Shown piece after piece: positions 24,032 to 33,012 of a stretch of 35,841 nucleotides of DNA; position 1 is the first letter of the stretch; each line of letters begins with the position of its first letter. Below the pieces are notes generated by a model. It was not told the DNA's origin and ran no database searches. It worked only from the letters and a program-made list of their open reading frames with translations. This DNA is from Candidatus Atribacteria bacterium (GTDB lineage: Bacteria > Atribacterota > Atribacteria > Atribacterales > JASGLU01): contig JASGLU010000015.1 in assembly GCA_030156825.1 (NCBI GenBank), positions 1 through 35,841 on the forward strand. Reading direction: 5' to 3'. Made by a program: the position numbers and the translations under genes.

Positions 24032-25014
24032 CAGTCTCCTCCATTTTTGTGGTTTAGATGTTCCTGATAAGTTCGAGAAAAAACATGTTTACCCTGCTCT
24101 TCATTTAAAACAAAATAAAGGTAATCAGTCTGATCCGGCTCCAGCACCGCTTGAATGGAATCCCAACCAGGATTACAAATGGGCTGAGGTGGCAACCCTT
24201 TTACTATATAGGTATTAAATGGAGAGTCAATTTCCAAATCCTTATTAGTTAAGGTAGTTACTTTTTTCCCTTCTTCCTGGTAAATAGCATAAACTACTGT
24301 GGCACAGGACTGAAGTCGCATATTCTGGTTAAGCCGGTTGATAAATACCGAAGCCACCGTTGCCTTCTCCTCTGGTAATTTAGCCTCTTTTTCCACAATT
24401 GAAGCCAGAGTTACTATTTCAAACAAGGATAGATTTTCTTTTTGGGGAAAATGAGGTATTACTACTTGTTCAAATCGGCTAAGTTGAGCTTCTATTACTT
24501 CCCGGGCAGAATAAGGAGAGGGAAAAAAGTAAGTGTCAGGGAAAAGCACCCCTTCCAAGCTATCAAAGGAGCGTAAGTACTCTCGGTTAAAAAGTTGGGG
24601 TTTTTGGACCAATGCTAAATATTCTTCTTTTGAGCAAATTTTCTCTGCTTCCAACACTTCTCCCATCTGTTCACTGGAAAATCCCTCCGGGAAGGTAACC
24701 TTTACTAAACTTTGAGGTCCTCTAATCAGTTTACCCACTATCTGGTTTACCGATTCTCCTATGCGAAAAGAGTAACGACCGGGCAGTAGTCTATCATCCG
24801 ATTTAAATAAAAAGAAAAAGGCCAAAAATCGGTTTTGGGAAATCAATCCTTCTTCTTCCAATTTCTCAGCGATTTCTTTTGCTGAGCTACCTAAGGGAAT
24901 AAAAATTTCTACCTCTTCTCCTCTAATTCCCAAATCCAGGTAGAAGGCTAACTCTACCATAAGTGCTCCCAACCAGAGTAAACATAGCAAACTCCAAAAG
25001 AGCTTACCTTTCAT
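24028..25014 (-). CDS. mltG: Endolytic murein transglycosylase MltG
   Basis: A 328-residue membrane-anchored enzyme that cuts nascent glycan strands and terminates peptidoglycan polymerisation. One N-terminal membrane helix (about residues 5-27) is followed by a LysM-like region (AKEIAEKLEEEGLI) and the YceG domain with EGVLFPDTYFF, the catalytic glutamate in ASIVEKEA, and FINRLNQNMRLQS. It overlaps ruvX by 11 bases. The normal family motif LQSDPTV reads LQSCATV here. It confirms that the organism has a peptidoglycan wall. Confidence 0.94.
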   Translation of the reverse strand: MKGKLFWSLLCLLWLGALMVELAFYLDLGIRGEEVEIFIPLGSSAKEIAEKLEEEGLISQNRFLAFFFLFKSDDRLLPGRYSFRIGESVNQIVGKLIRGPQSLVKVTFPEGFSSEQMGEVLEAEKICSKEEYLALVQKPQLFNREYLRSFDSLEGVLFPDTYFFPSPYSAREVIEAQLSRFEQVVIPHFPQKENLSLFEIVTLASIVEKEAKLPEEKATVASVFINRLNQNMRLQSCATVVYAIYQEEGKKVTTLTNKDLEIDSPFNTYIVKGLPPQPICNPGWDSIQAVLEPDQTDYLYFVLNEEQGKHVFSRTYQEHLNHKNGGDW

Positions 25015-25420
25015 GGTTTTGCCCCAGGTACTTTTCTAAAATAAGAGCCGCTGATATCTTATCAACTATCATTTTCCTTTTTTTACGACTAACATCAGCC
25101 TCGATTAACCTTTTTTCTGCCTCTTTGGTAGTAAGCCGTTCGTCAAAAAAGACCACTTTTCCTGAAAACAGCTTTTTTATCTCCTGCCCCAACTTAACTA
25201 TCACCGAGTCTTCTCTTTCTTGGGCAGTTTTCATACCTAAAGGTAAACCAATAATTATAGTATCAATTTTTTGTTGCTGGGCTAAGCGAACGATCAGCTT
25301 AGCATCTTCTGTCCATCCTTGGCTTTCTAACACCTGGGCCGGGAAAGCCAGAGAAGTCCCATGGTTGAAAGCAATACCAATTCTTTTTTCTCCCCAATCA
25401 ATTGCCATGCATTTTTTCAT
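25004..25420 (-). CDS. ruvX: YqgF/RuvX pre-16S rRNA nuclease-like protein
   Basis: A 138-residue RNase H-fold protein implicated in 16S rRNA 5'-end maturation and once proposed as a Holliday-junction resolvase. It carries DWGEKRIGIA near the N-terminus (first catalytic Asp), IIIGLPLGM, and FFDERLTT with the second acidic residue; a third Asp occurs in DKISAALIL. The start at 25420 overlaps alaS by 23 bases. An in-frame ATG at 25408 is also possible, and neither has a strong Shine-Dalgarno, so translation is probably coupled to alaS. Confidence 0.93.
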   Translation of the reverse strand: MKKCMAIDWGEKRIGIAFNHGTSLAFPAQVLESQGWTEDAKLIVRLAQQQKIDTIIIGLPLGMKTAQEREDSVIVKLGQEIKKLFSGKVVFFDERLTTKEAEKRLIEADVSRKKRKMIVDKISAALILEKYLGQNHER

Positions 25421-28025
25421 TGCTTATTTCTCTTAACCTGGATATCAGGTCTCTCCAGCGCTCTTTAGGGAAACCTCCGAACTGGGCCAAGGTAGGTTTT
25501 CCTCCACCCCCACCTCCTAATTCTCGAGTAATACTTTTAACAATTTGGGATAAATTTAGTGAAGGGAGATTTATTCCGGCTACAATTCCTTGAATTTTCC
25601 CGTTTTTTTCCACCCCCAGAATCACTATTCCTTGCTTAATAGCTCCTCCAATTTGATCCACTATTTCTCGTAAAAGGTCAATCGACAAAAAGGAATCGGA
25701 AAAAAGATGCTCTACCAGGGATTTCTCTGTATCAGATGAAACTTGAGAGAGAATTTCCTGAATAGCTAATGCCACTTTGGCTTTCTGCAATTCCTTCTTA
25801 AGCTGTTTATTTTCTTCTACCAGAGTACTAACATAAGAAGTAATCTCGTTCGAAGCAAGATTTAATGTTTCCTTGATTTCATCTACCAGCGTTCCCCTCT
25901 CCCGGAAATAGTTTAGGGCCTCTATCCCGGCTATCGCTTCAATCCTTCTTAGACCGGAACCAATACTTGACTCAGAAATAATTTTAAAGCCGTTAGCCTG
26001 GGCCGTCCTTTCTAAATGAGTACCCCCACACAGCTCGGCAGTATAGTTGCCAATCCGCACCACCCGCACGATCGGATCATATTTCTCTTCGAACAAAGCG
26101 ATTACTCCCCGCCTTTGGACTTCTTCCAGGTTGGAATAAGTTACGCTTACCGGGATATCATCAAAAATTCGCTCGTTCACCCAGGCTTCTATTGCCTGAA
26201 CTTCTTGAGCGGTCAAAGGAGAAAAATGGGTAAAATCAAACCGTAGCCCGGTTTCTCCTACCCAGGACCCAGCCTGCTTTACCTGAGGACCAAGTATCTC
26301 TCTCAGAGCTCGATGCAGAAGATGAGTAACCGTATGATGTGCCTCCAGCATTTTTCTTCGTCTGGGGTTCACCAGGGTAAAAGCGGTGTCGCCTACCCTT
26401 AAACACCCTTCTTTTACTACCCCTTGATGGATTATAACTCCACCTGGTCCAGGAAATACCTGATTTATTTCCATTTTTCCTGCCGCCCCCACTAAGTAAC
26501 CGGTATCCCATTCTTGACCGCCTCGTTCTGGATAAAATGAGGTTTTATCCAGAACTATCAATCCTTCTTCTCCCTGCTCAAGCTGGGAAACTCGTTTTTT
26601 CACTCGAGCTATTCCTAAAACTGAACCAGAAGAGGTCAAGGAGTGATAACCTACAAACTGGCTGGTCAGACCAGAAAATAAACCCGCGATTTCTTTTTCC
26701 GCCTTTAGCTGATTTTGTTGTATTTCCACTGATTGGCGAGCTTTATTTTTCTGAGATTCCATCTCTTTTGCAAATTCTTCCTCTCTAAAGGAAAGGCCGC
26801 TTTCAGCTAATATTTCTTGTGCCACATCAGGCGGAAAACCATAAGTATCATACAAACGAAAAATTTCTCGACCGGAAATGATTCTTTGCTTCCGTTGGAG
26901 AGCATCTTTGATGATACTATCCAGTTGGCTACCCCCAGATAACAGGGTTTCCTCAAACCTTCTTTCCTCTTGTAAGGTGATCTGGATAATAAGTTTTTCC
27001 TTTTCTTTCAGTTCAGGATACCTATCTTCCACCGTTTGCACGGCCGAAAAAATTAGTTGATGAAGAAAAGGACGGTCAAGGGAAATTTTTCGGCCAAACC
27101 GATGGGCTCGCCTGATCAGCCGGCGCAAAACATAGCCCCGTCCTTCGTTAGCTGGATAAACCCCATCCCCAATAAGAAAGGTAATGGCTCTAATATGGTC
27201 AGCTACCACTCGGAAAAAAGGGCGAGTTTCCAAAGAGGAGTAAGAACAGCCGGAAAGTTTTTCTAAATCCTGAATGATGGGTAAGAACAAATCGGTTTCA
27301 AAATTACTCTCTGCTTCCTGAACAACCGAAGTGATTCTCTCCAATCCCATCCCGGTATCGATATTTTTCTGGGGAAGAGGAAGGAGAGTCCCATCAGCCT
27401 GCCGGTCAAATTCCATAAAAACTAAGTTCCAAATTTCTAAGTATCGATCGCAATCACACCCTGGCTTACAATCGGGACGACCGCATCCTCTTTTTTCTCC
27501 CAAATCAAAATAAATTTCCGAACAAAAACCACAAGGACCAACAGGTCCGGCTGCCCAAAAATTATCTTCGTCGCTTAAAAAGACTATCCTTTCTAGAGGA
27601 ACTCCCACCATCTTTTGCCAAATATGAGAGCTCTCTTGGTCCTTTTGATGAACTGAAACCCAAATTTTTTCCGGAGGAAGTGCTAACTCTTTAGTTAGAA
27701 ACTCCCAAGACCACTGACAAGCCTCCTGTTTGAAATAATCTCCAAAAGAAAAGTTGCCCAACATTTCAAAAAAAGTATGGTGTCGAGGAGTAAACCCTAC
27801 ATTTTCTAAATCTGACACTCGAACACATTTTTGAATAGTGCAGGCCCGGGAAAAATTAGGCCTTAATTTACCCAAGAAAATAGGCTTAAAGGGCACCATG
27901 CCTGCTATAGTTAAAAGAAGAGTTTGATCATCTGGAATAAGCGAAGCACTAGGAAGAACCCGATGATCCAGCTTTTCAAAAAAACGGAGAAACCGTTCCC
28001 CTATCTCTTTACTCTTCAACTTCAT
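25398..28025 (-). CDS. alaS: Alanyl-tRNA synthetase
   Basis: An 875-residue full-length class II synthetase that charges tRNA-Ala in the cytoplasm. The N-terminal catalytic domain contains the AGMVPFKPIFLG and TPRHHTFFEMLGNFSFGDYF motifs and TGMGLERI. The editing domain has its zinc site visible as HHTVTHLLH and CGGTHLERT. A C-terminal coiled region and the glycine-rich C-Ala domain (GGGGGGKPTLAQFGG) are complete. ATG 28025 follows AGAGGT. It begins the run alaS-ruvX-mltG with overlapping genes downstream and a 54-base gap upstream. Confidence 0.97.
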   Translation of the reverse strand: MKLKSKEIGERFLRFFEKLDHRVLPSASLIPDDQTLLLTIAGMVPFKPIFLGKLRPNFSRACTIQKCVRVSDLENVGFTPRHHTFFEMLGNFSFGDYFKQEACQWSWEFLTKELALPPEKIWVSVHQKDQESSHIWQKMVGVPLERIVFLSDEDNFWAAGPVGPCGFCSEIYFDLGEKRGCGRPDCKPGCDCDRYLEIWNLVFMEFDRQADGTLLPLPQKNIDTGMGLERITSVVQEAESNFETDLFLPIIQDLEKLSGCSYSSLETRPFFRVVADHIRAITFLIGDGVYPANEGRGYVLRRLIRRAHRFGRKISLDRPFLHQLIFSAVQTVEDRYPELKEKEKLIIQITLQEERRFEETLLSGGSQLDSIIKDALQRKQRIISGREIFRLYDTYGFPPDVAQEILAESGLSFREEEFAKEMESQKNKARQSVEIQQNQLKAEKEIAGLFSGLTSQFVGYHSLTSSGSVLGIARVKKRVSQLEQGEEGLIVLDKTSFYPERGGQEWDTGYLVGAAGKMEINQVFPGPGGVIIHQGVVKEGCLRVGDTAFTLVNPRRRKMLEAHHTVTHLLHRALREILGPQVKQAGSWVGETGLRFDFTHFSPLTAQEVQAIEAWVNERIFDDIPVSVTYSNLEEVQRRGVIALFEEKYDPIVRVVRIGNYTAELCGGTHLERTAQANGFKIISESSIGSGLRRIEAIAGIEALNYFRERGTLVDEIKETLNLASNEITSYVSTLVEENKQLKKELQKAKVALAIQEILSQVSSDTEKSLVEHLFSDSFLSIDLLREIVDQIGGAIKQGIVILGVEKNGKIQGIVAGINLPSLNLSQIVKSITRELGGGGGGKPTLAQFGGFPKERWRDLISRLREISNEKMHGN

Positions 28026-28079
28026 ACTCTATACCTCTTGATCTCTTTTTTATTTTTACTGGATTATCTTTCAATAAGT

Positions 28080-29063
28080 TCAACTGTAGATAACGTCTAC
28101 CACCTGAAAAGTGTTTAACCTCCGATTGGTGGAAGGCATCCATTTTATAGAAACCGGCCAAGCAAAATCTGGTTGAATTCTTCCTCGATGAAGCCAATAC
28201 CGAACTTCGTCATTTCGATATTGACCAACATTCATTCTCGCTACCAAAGTAAGGGGTTTATCTACCCAAATTACTTTTTGAATGGCAGCAATTCCTTGTA
28301 GTTCATGGGAAATACGAGATTGAATCTGGGGCGAAACCGAAGGACGAAGATTGACCAGAGCAATGTTTTCTTTAAGAGGTCCAATAATTTTTACATTAGC
28401 AATTTCAGCCGGGAAATGGTTTTGCTGAACAAAATCTAATAATAGTTGATTACTTTCTATTGCTGCTTGAGCATGAAACGAAGAAACAAGAGGCTTGTAT
28501 AAATGTTTCAAAAAACAGCCTTCTCGAACTTTATTTTCTCCCGTTCTTCTAACCGGTATTTGGAATTGATAGATAATATTCCAAATATCTTCTTTTTCCA
28601 ACTCAAACAGGGGAGAATAGGTGTTATCTAACAACTTAATCCCTCTTTTCCCCCAACTATCGCTTCGGTTAGAGCCACCAATAATTAAGCTATCTGCACC
28701 GAAAAAATTGCGGATAGTACCTAATTTAGCTTTTTTGGTACAGAGGTTACACGCAGGTCCTCCTTTTGCCACCGACTCAATAGTTTCCTGCCCCGGCAAA
28801 TAAAGGTGCTCCACCCCCAGAGTCTTTACTATAAACTCAATATTCTGGCGAGCTTGGCGAGAAAAATAAGGCCCCCAATCCACAGTACAGGCCAACACTT
28901 TCTCTCGGCTCAAAGCTAACAGGGCTAAAAAAAGGGCAACTGTACTATCCATTCCTCCGGAAAAGGCTACCACTACCTTAGAAAAAGAACAGGAAACAAC
29001 CCGCAACTGGTCAACAATAGCCCAAACCGAAGGAGAAGCAGATGTCAGGTTTTGGCTGGTCAT
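28080..29063 (-). CDS. PP-loop ATP pyrophosphatase, LarE-like sulfurtransferase candidate
   Basis: A 327-residue adenine-nucleotide alpha-hydrolase family protein. The PP-loop SGGMDS is at residues 35-40. Three cysteines are spaced as in iron-sulfur-dependent thiolases: Cys105 and Cys108 (CNLC) and Cys183 (EGC). The N-terminal half resembles LarE/TtuA-type enzymes that activate a substrate with ATP and insert sulfur. The C-terminal part (about 210-327) is unfamiliar to me. Partner larB/larC genes are not in the window, so a role in lactate racemase cofactor synthesis is not supported by context. It overlaps the S1-domain gene by four bases (ATGA). Confidence 0.7.
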   Translation of the reverse strand: MTSQNLTSASPSVWAIVDQLRVVSCSFSKVVVAFSGGMDSTVALFLALLALSREKVLACTVDWGPYFSRQARQNIEFIVKTLGVEHLYLPGQETIESVAKGGPACNLCTKKAKLGTIRNFFGADSLIIGGSNRSDSWGKRGIKLLDNTYSPLFELEKEDIWNIIYQFQIPVRRTGENKVREGCFLKHLYKPLVSSFHAQAAIESNQLLLDFVQQNHFPAEIANVKIIGPLKENIALVNLRPSVSPQIQSRISHELQGIAAIQKVIWVDKPLTLVARMNVGQYRNDEVRYWLHRGRIQPDFAWPVSIKWMPSTNRRLNTFQVVDVIYS

Positions 29064-31006
29064 TTTTTGAGACTATTTAAGATGGTGTTTAATTTCTCTC
29101 CTAAGACATCTCCCAAGGTAATTTTGCCATCCCCGGAAGAGTTATTTTGAATTTGATTTTTCTTCTCCTCTTCTTCTTCGGCTTGCTTGATGCTCAAACC
29201 AATCCTTTTCTCTCCATCGTCTAACTTTACGACCTTTACTTTGACTTTCTGCTTTTCTCGTAAAACATCCTTAGGAGAAGAAACTTTTTCCTCGGAGATC
29301 TCCGAGATATGGACTAACCCATCCCAACCCTTTTCCAATTCAACAAAGGCACCAAAGTCAACAATTCTAACCACCTGTCCAGAATGAACGCTGCCAACCG
29401 GGTATTTATTTTTGATTTCTTCCCATGGATCAGGTAAAAGAAGTTTCCGACTCACCACAATCCTCTGCTCGTCCGGCTTAAATTCAATGATTTTCACCTG
29501 AATTGACTGACCTTTTTTTAACACTTGGCTGGGGTGCCTTACCGGTTGCCAATCAAGTTCTGACAGGGGCAGTAAAGCTTCCACTTCCGGAGCTAACTCG
29601 ACAAAAGCACCAAAGTTCATTAATCTTTGCACTAAACCTTCCACCACATTACCTACCTGCCACTTATCAGAGGTTTCCTCCCAAGGATTCGCCCGAAGCC
29701 GCTTTAAGCTTACAACCACCTGCCGGTTATCCCGGTCAAGCTCAATCACTACTCCTTTGGCTAACTGGTTACGCCTCAGTACTTCATTCACCCGGTTAAC
29801 CCGCTTCCAGGATAACTCTTCTAAAGGAATTCTTCCTTCTACTCCTTCTTCTAATTCAAGCAACGCTCCAGCCGGATTAACTTTAGATACCCTAAATTCG
29901 ACTATACTGTCAACCGGGTATTTTTCTTCAATATTTTCCCATGGGTCAGGATAAACCTGCTTTAAACCTAAGGATAATCTTCTCTTTTCTTGATCTATTT
30001 CTAATACCCGAGCTTCCACCACTTCTCCTACTTTTACCACTTCTTGCGGATGCTTCACATAACCCCAAGAGAGGTCAGAAACATGAATTAGCCCTTCTAC
30101 TCCCTCCTCTATTTCTACAAAGACCCCAAAGTTTTTAACTGAAACCACTTTCCCTTTAACTAAATCCCCTTGGTGGAGAGTCTCTCCTATTTTCTCCCAT
30201 GGGTCAGGAGTTAATCTCTTCAGACTCAAGGATATCTCTTCTTTTTCGGGGTCAAAGGCAATTACTTTTGTTTCCACTTCTTTCCCTATCGGTAAAATAT
30301 TTTCCAATTTTCCCGGTCTTCCCCAGGAAACCTCTGAGATATGGAGCAAACCATCAATTCCACCTAAGTCTATAAAGGCCCCGAATTTAGTAATATTCTT
30401 AACTGTTCCTTTTCTGATCTGACCAATTTCCAGAGAAGACATGGTTTCGAGTTTTTTTCTATTCCGCTCTTCTTGCAAAACTTCTTTCCGAGAAACTACC
30501 ACATTCCGGTTCTTGCGATTGGCCTCAATCACTTTAACTGGAATAGTTTGACCTACTAAATCATCTAACTTTTGAGGAACAAAATCTACACAAGAAGCTG
30601 GTAAAAAAGCGTTGATCCCTATATCAACTACCAGACCACCTTTAACTCTTTTTTGAACTTTCGCATCTAAAGTTTTACCTTCTTTTTCGCTTTCTTCTAT
30701 ATCAAGCCAGGCTCCCCGATAACGAGCCCGCTCTCGGGAGAGCCATACATAACCTTGCTCGTCAATCCGAGTGACCATAACCCAGACTTGTTCTCCCTCT
30801 TCTAAGTGGTGTTCTACTTCTCCTTCTTTACCCCAAGCTTTTTCTCGGTAAGGGAGAATTCCTTCAGCCTTGTAGTTAATATTAAGAAAATACCCCTCTT
30901 CTCCTTTTTTTATTACCTTTCCTTTAACTATATCTCGGGGGTGCACTAAGCGGACATTATCCAAATTTGCGCTCAGTAGATTAAGATCCTTTTCTTCCTT
31001 CACCAT
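29060..31006 (-). CDS. rpsA: Ribosomal protein S1-like protein with seven S1 domains
   Basis: A 648-residue RNA-binding protein. I count seven consecutive S1/OB repeats of about 80-90 residues; repeats 3, 4, 6 and 7 have the clear FGxFVEL...LLHISE-type core, while 1, 2 and 5 are more divergent. Repeats 3-6 each end in a PWE linker (PDPWE or ANPWE). E. coli S1 has six repeats. A short tail (LGDVLGEKLNTILN) ends the protein. The start is ATG 31006 because GGAAGGAG lies just upstream; the longer frame from 31066 would run into the structured RNA. It binds mRNA on the ribosome, and the structured RNA directly upstream may also regulate it. Confidence 0.9.
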   Translation of the reverse strand: MVKEEKDLNLLSANLDNVRLVHPRDIVKGKVIKKGEEGYFLNINYKAEGILPYREKAWGKEGEVEHHLEEGEQVWVMVTRIDEQGYVWLSRERARYRGAWLDIEESEKEGKTLDAKVQKRVKGGLVVDIGINAFLPASCVDFVPQKLDDLVGQTIPVKVIEANRKNRNVVVSRKEVLQEERNRKKLETMSSLEIGQIRKGTVKNITKFGAFIDLGGIDGLLHISEVSWGRPGKLENILPIGKEVETKVIAFDPEKEEISLSLKRLTPDPWEKIGETLHQGDLVKGKVVSVKNFGVFVEIEEGVEGLIHVSDLSWGYVKHPQEVVKVGEVVEARVLEIDQEKRRLSLGLKQVYPDPWENIEEKYPVDSIVEFRVSKVNPAGALLELEEGVEGRIPLEELSWKRVNRVNEVLRRNQLAKGVVIELDRDNRQVVVSLKRLRANPWEETSDKWQVGNVVEGLVQRLMNFGAFVELAPEVEALLPLSELDWQPVRHPSQVLKKGQSIQVKIIEFKPDEQRIVVSRKLLLPDPWEEIKNKYPVGSVHSGQVVRIVDFGAFVELEKGWDGLVHISEISEEKVSSPKDVLREKQKVKVKVVKLDDGEKRIGLSIKQAEEEEEKKNQIQNNSSGDGKITLGDVLGEKLNTILNSLKK

Positions 31007-31039
31007 ACAACACTCCTTCCCTTCACCCGTCATCACATA

Positions 31040-31220
31040 TTGTGGTCCCGCTTTGCGGTGTGCCAACCGCTTTGATCCTTACCCTCAAAAAGGTGGGTAT
31101 CCCCTCGGGGGAACTCTCGGTTCCTCCGAAGAAAGGATTCCCAGGATAAGAATGTTGGGTCAAAGCCACTTTGACATCACCCACAAAGCAGGACCACAAA
31201 CCGATAGACCATTTATTTTT
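31040..31220 (-). ncRNA. Highly structured RNA of about 180 nt, probable 6S RNA
   Basis: The strand downstream of aspS folds into one long irregular hairpin. The closing stem pairs 31198-31178 with 31062-31041 (about 20 pairs, one bulge). An inner arm pairs CCAAC (31158-31154) with GTTGG (31067-31063), then ATCC with GGAT and TGGG with CCCA. The apical helix is CTTCGG-A-GGAAC, loop CGAGA, GTTCC-C-CCGAGG (31131-31103). A small hairpin GTCAAAG/CTTTGAC (31175-31159) sits at the junction. Length, rod-like shape, own promoter and placement after hisS-aspS (as for Bacillus bsrA, from memory) suggest 6S RNA, which binds RNA polymerase. No terminator separates it from the S1 gene 34 nt on, so an S1 leader element is the alternative. 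The structure is far more certain than the family. Confidence 0.68.
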
Positions 31221-31227
31221 CTTCACC

Positions 31228-31256
31228 ATAATATCATATTAAGAGCCCCTTTTCAA
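31228..31256 (-). promoter_or_regulatory. Sigma-70-type promoter driving the structured RNA
   Basis: On the minus strand TTGAAA (31256-31251), a 17-bp spacer and TATTAT (31233-31228) each match consensus at five of six positions. The -35 box begins two bases after the aspS stop codon. Predicted initiation near 31220 is about 20 nt before the closing stem of the RNA. It gives the RNA and the S1 gene transcription independent of hisS-aspS. Confidence 0.78.
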
Positions 31257-31257
31257 T

Positions 31258-33012
31258 CTACTTGTTTTCCCGCAAAGAAAGCCCCAACTCTTCTAATTGT
31301 TGCTCATCTACCATTGAGGGAGCACCAGTAAGAAGGCAAACCCCTTTTTGGGTTTTAGGAAAAGCAATAACCTCGCGAATAGAGGTTTCTTTTGCCATTA
31401 ACATGACTAAACGGTCAAACCCCAGAGCAATACCTCCGTGGGGAGGACAACCAAATTGTAACGCTTCCAAAAAGAAACCAAATTTTTCCTGAATTTCCAG
31501 CTCATCCAACTGAAGAAGTCGGAAAATAGTATTTTGAAGGTTCTGATCAAAAATTCGAATACTCCCCCCTCCAACTTCAAAACCATTCAGCACCAAATCG
31601 TAAGCTTGTGCTCTCACTAACTGAGGGTCTTTTCCTATTAGTTCTAAGTCGGAATCCAAAGGAGCGGTAAAAGGATGGTGCACTGAATCCCATCGATTTT
31701 CTTCCTGATTCCACTCAAACAATGGGAAATCTACTACCCAGCAAAAACGAAAATTCTCCCCTATCATTCCCAGTGCTCTCCCCAAGCGGATTCTCAGGGC
31801 TCCCAAAAACTCGTTCAAGTTTTTTTCATTACCCCAACCCACCAGCAAGACTGCTTCCTCTTGAAATGAAAATTTAGCCAGCAGGCTTTCCCAAGCAGAA
31901 GGAACCATTTTAGACTTAAGGGGAGAAGAAATCTTTTGCGAAGTAGATCTAACCCAGGAAAGCGACAAACCTTTCTCTCTGGCCTCTTGAGATAGTTCAT
32001 CGGCCACCTTACGAGAAAACTCTCTCCAATGAGGAAAAAAAAGACCTTTAAAAACTAAATTCTCGGCCCCACCTTTTAAGACAGTAGAATCTTCTCCCTC
32101 AAAAAAGGAGGTAAGGTCTTCCATAACCAGGGGAATTCGTAAATCCGGCTTGTCTGTTCCATATCGGTTGAGCGCTTCTTGATAGGTCAAACGGGGAAAG
32201 GGAAGATTAAGGTTAATTCCCATAATCTCCTGAAAGACAATTCTCATCATTTCTTCTGTCAGCCGGATTACGTCGTCTCGATCGACAAAAGATAACTCGA
32301 TGTCAACTTGAGTAAACTCGGGCTGACGATCAGCCCGTAAGTCCTCATCTCTAAAACATTTAACAATTTGAAAGTAGCGGTCAAATCCGGCAATCATTAG
32401 AAGTTGTTTAAAAAGTTGAGGAGATTGGGGTAAGGCATAAAAAGTACCAACATTCAAGCGGCAAGGAACTAAAAAATCCCGAGCTCCCTCCGGAGTACTT
32501 TTAGTTAAAAAGGGAGTTTCGACCTCAATAAACTTTTCATCAGAAAGGAAACGGCGTATCGATTGCGCAACTTGGTGACGAAGATAAAGGTTATCCCACA
32601 TTTTTCCTCGTCGTAAATCTAAAAATCGATACCGTAAACGAAGGTATTCATCGACTTCTAATTCTTTTTTTTCTAACTCAAAAGGAGGAAGGGAAGAGGT
32701 CGAAAGAATTTTTAGTTCCTCGGTCTCTACTTCAATTTCACCGGTGGCTATTTTTAAATTTTCCAAACCATCCGGTCTTTTCCTTACCGTTCCTTGAACT
32801 TGAACTACGTATTCACTTCGCAAGGTATCGGCTAAGGAGTAAACCGAAGTATTTTTAGAATCAACCACTATTTGAGTTTTTCCCCATCGGTCTCGAAGAT
32901 CGATAAAAATTATGCCGCCATGGTGACGAACGCGGCTGACCCAGCCGGCCAAAGAAACTTTTTTCCCTATATCTTCTTTCCTCAATTCTCCACAAGTATG
33001 TGACCTTAACAT
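31258..33012 (-). CDS. aspS: Aspartyl-tRNA synthetase (bacterial type)
   Basis: A 584-residue class IIb synthetase. It has an N-terminal OB anticodon-binding domain ([20 protein letters not shown]), the catalytic core with [27 protein letters not shown] and [17 protein letters not shown], the bacterial GAD insertion in the middle, and the C-terminal [13 protein letters not shown] motif. Length is normal for the bacterial form. It overlaps hisS by seven bases, so the pair is translationally coupled, as in many Firmicutes. Whether it also charges tRNA-Asn cannot be told without knowing if asnS or gatCAB is present. Confidence 0.97.
   Translation of the reverse strand: MLRSHTCGELRKEDIGKKVSLAGWVSRVRHHGGIIFIDLRDRWGKTQIVVDSKNTSVYSLADTLRSEYVVQVQGTVRKRPDGLENLKIATGEIEVETEELKILSTSSLPPFELEKKELEVDEYLRLRYRFLDLRRGKMWDNLYLRHQVAQSIRRFLSDEKFIEVETPFLTKSTPEGARDFLVPCRLNVGTFYALPQSPQLFKQLLMIAGFDRYFQIVKCFRDEDLRADRQPEFTQVDIELSFVDRDDVIRLTEEMMRIVFQEIMGINLNLPFPRLTYQEALNRYGTDKPDLRIPLVMEDLTSFFEGEDSTVLKGGAENLVFKGLFFPHWREFSRKVADELSQEAREKGLSLSWVRSTSQKISSPLKSKMVPSAWESLLAKFSFQEEAVLLVGWGNEKNLNEFLGALRIRLGRALGMIGENFRFCWVVDFPLFEWNQEENRWDSVHHPFTAPLDSDLELIGKDPQLVRAQAYDLVLNGFEVGGGSIRIFDQNLQNTIFRLLQLDELEIQEKFGFFLEALQFGCPPHGGIALGFDRLVMLMAKETSIREVIAFPKTQKGVCLLTGAPSMVDEQQLEELGLSLRENK

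Noticed and set aside
24963-25436. A 157-codon frame opposite ruvX.
   Set aside because: It is the antisense of a well-conserved gene and part of its reverse frame; no start signal.
31023-31331. Short reading frames of 68 and 92 codons on both strands between aspS and the S1 gene.
   Set aside because: They overlap the structured RNA and its promoter, lack ribosome-binding sites and have no recognisable composition.
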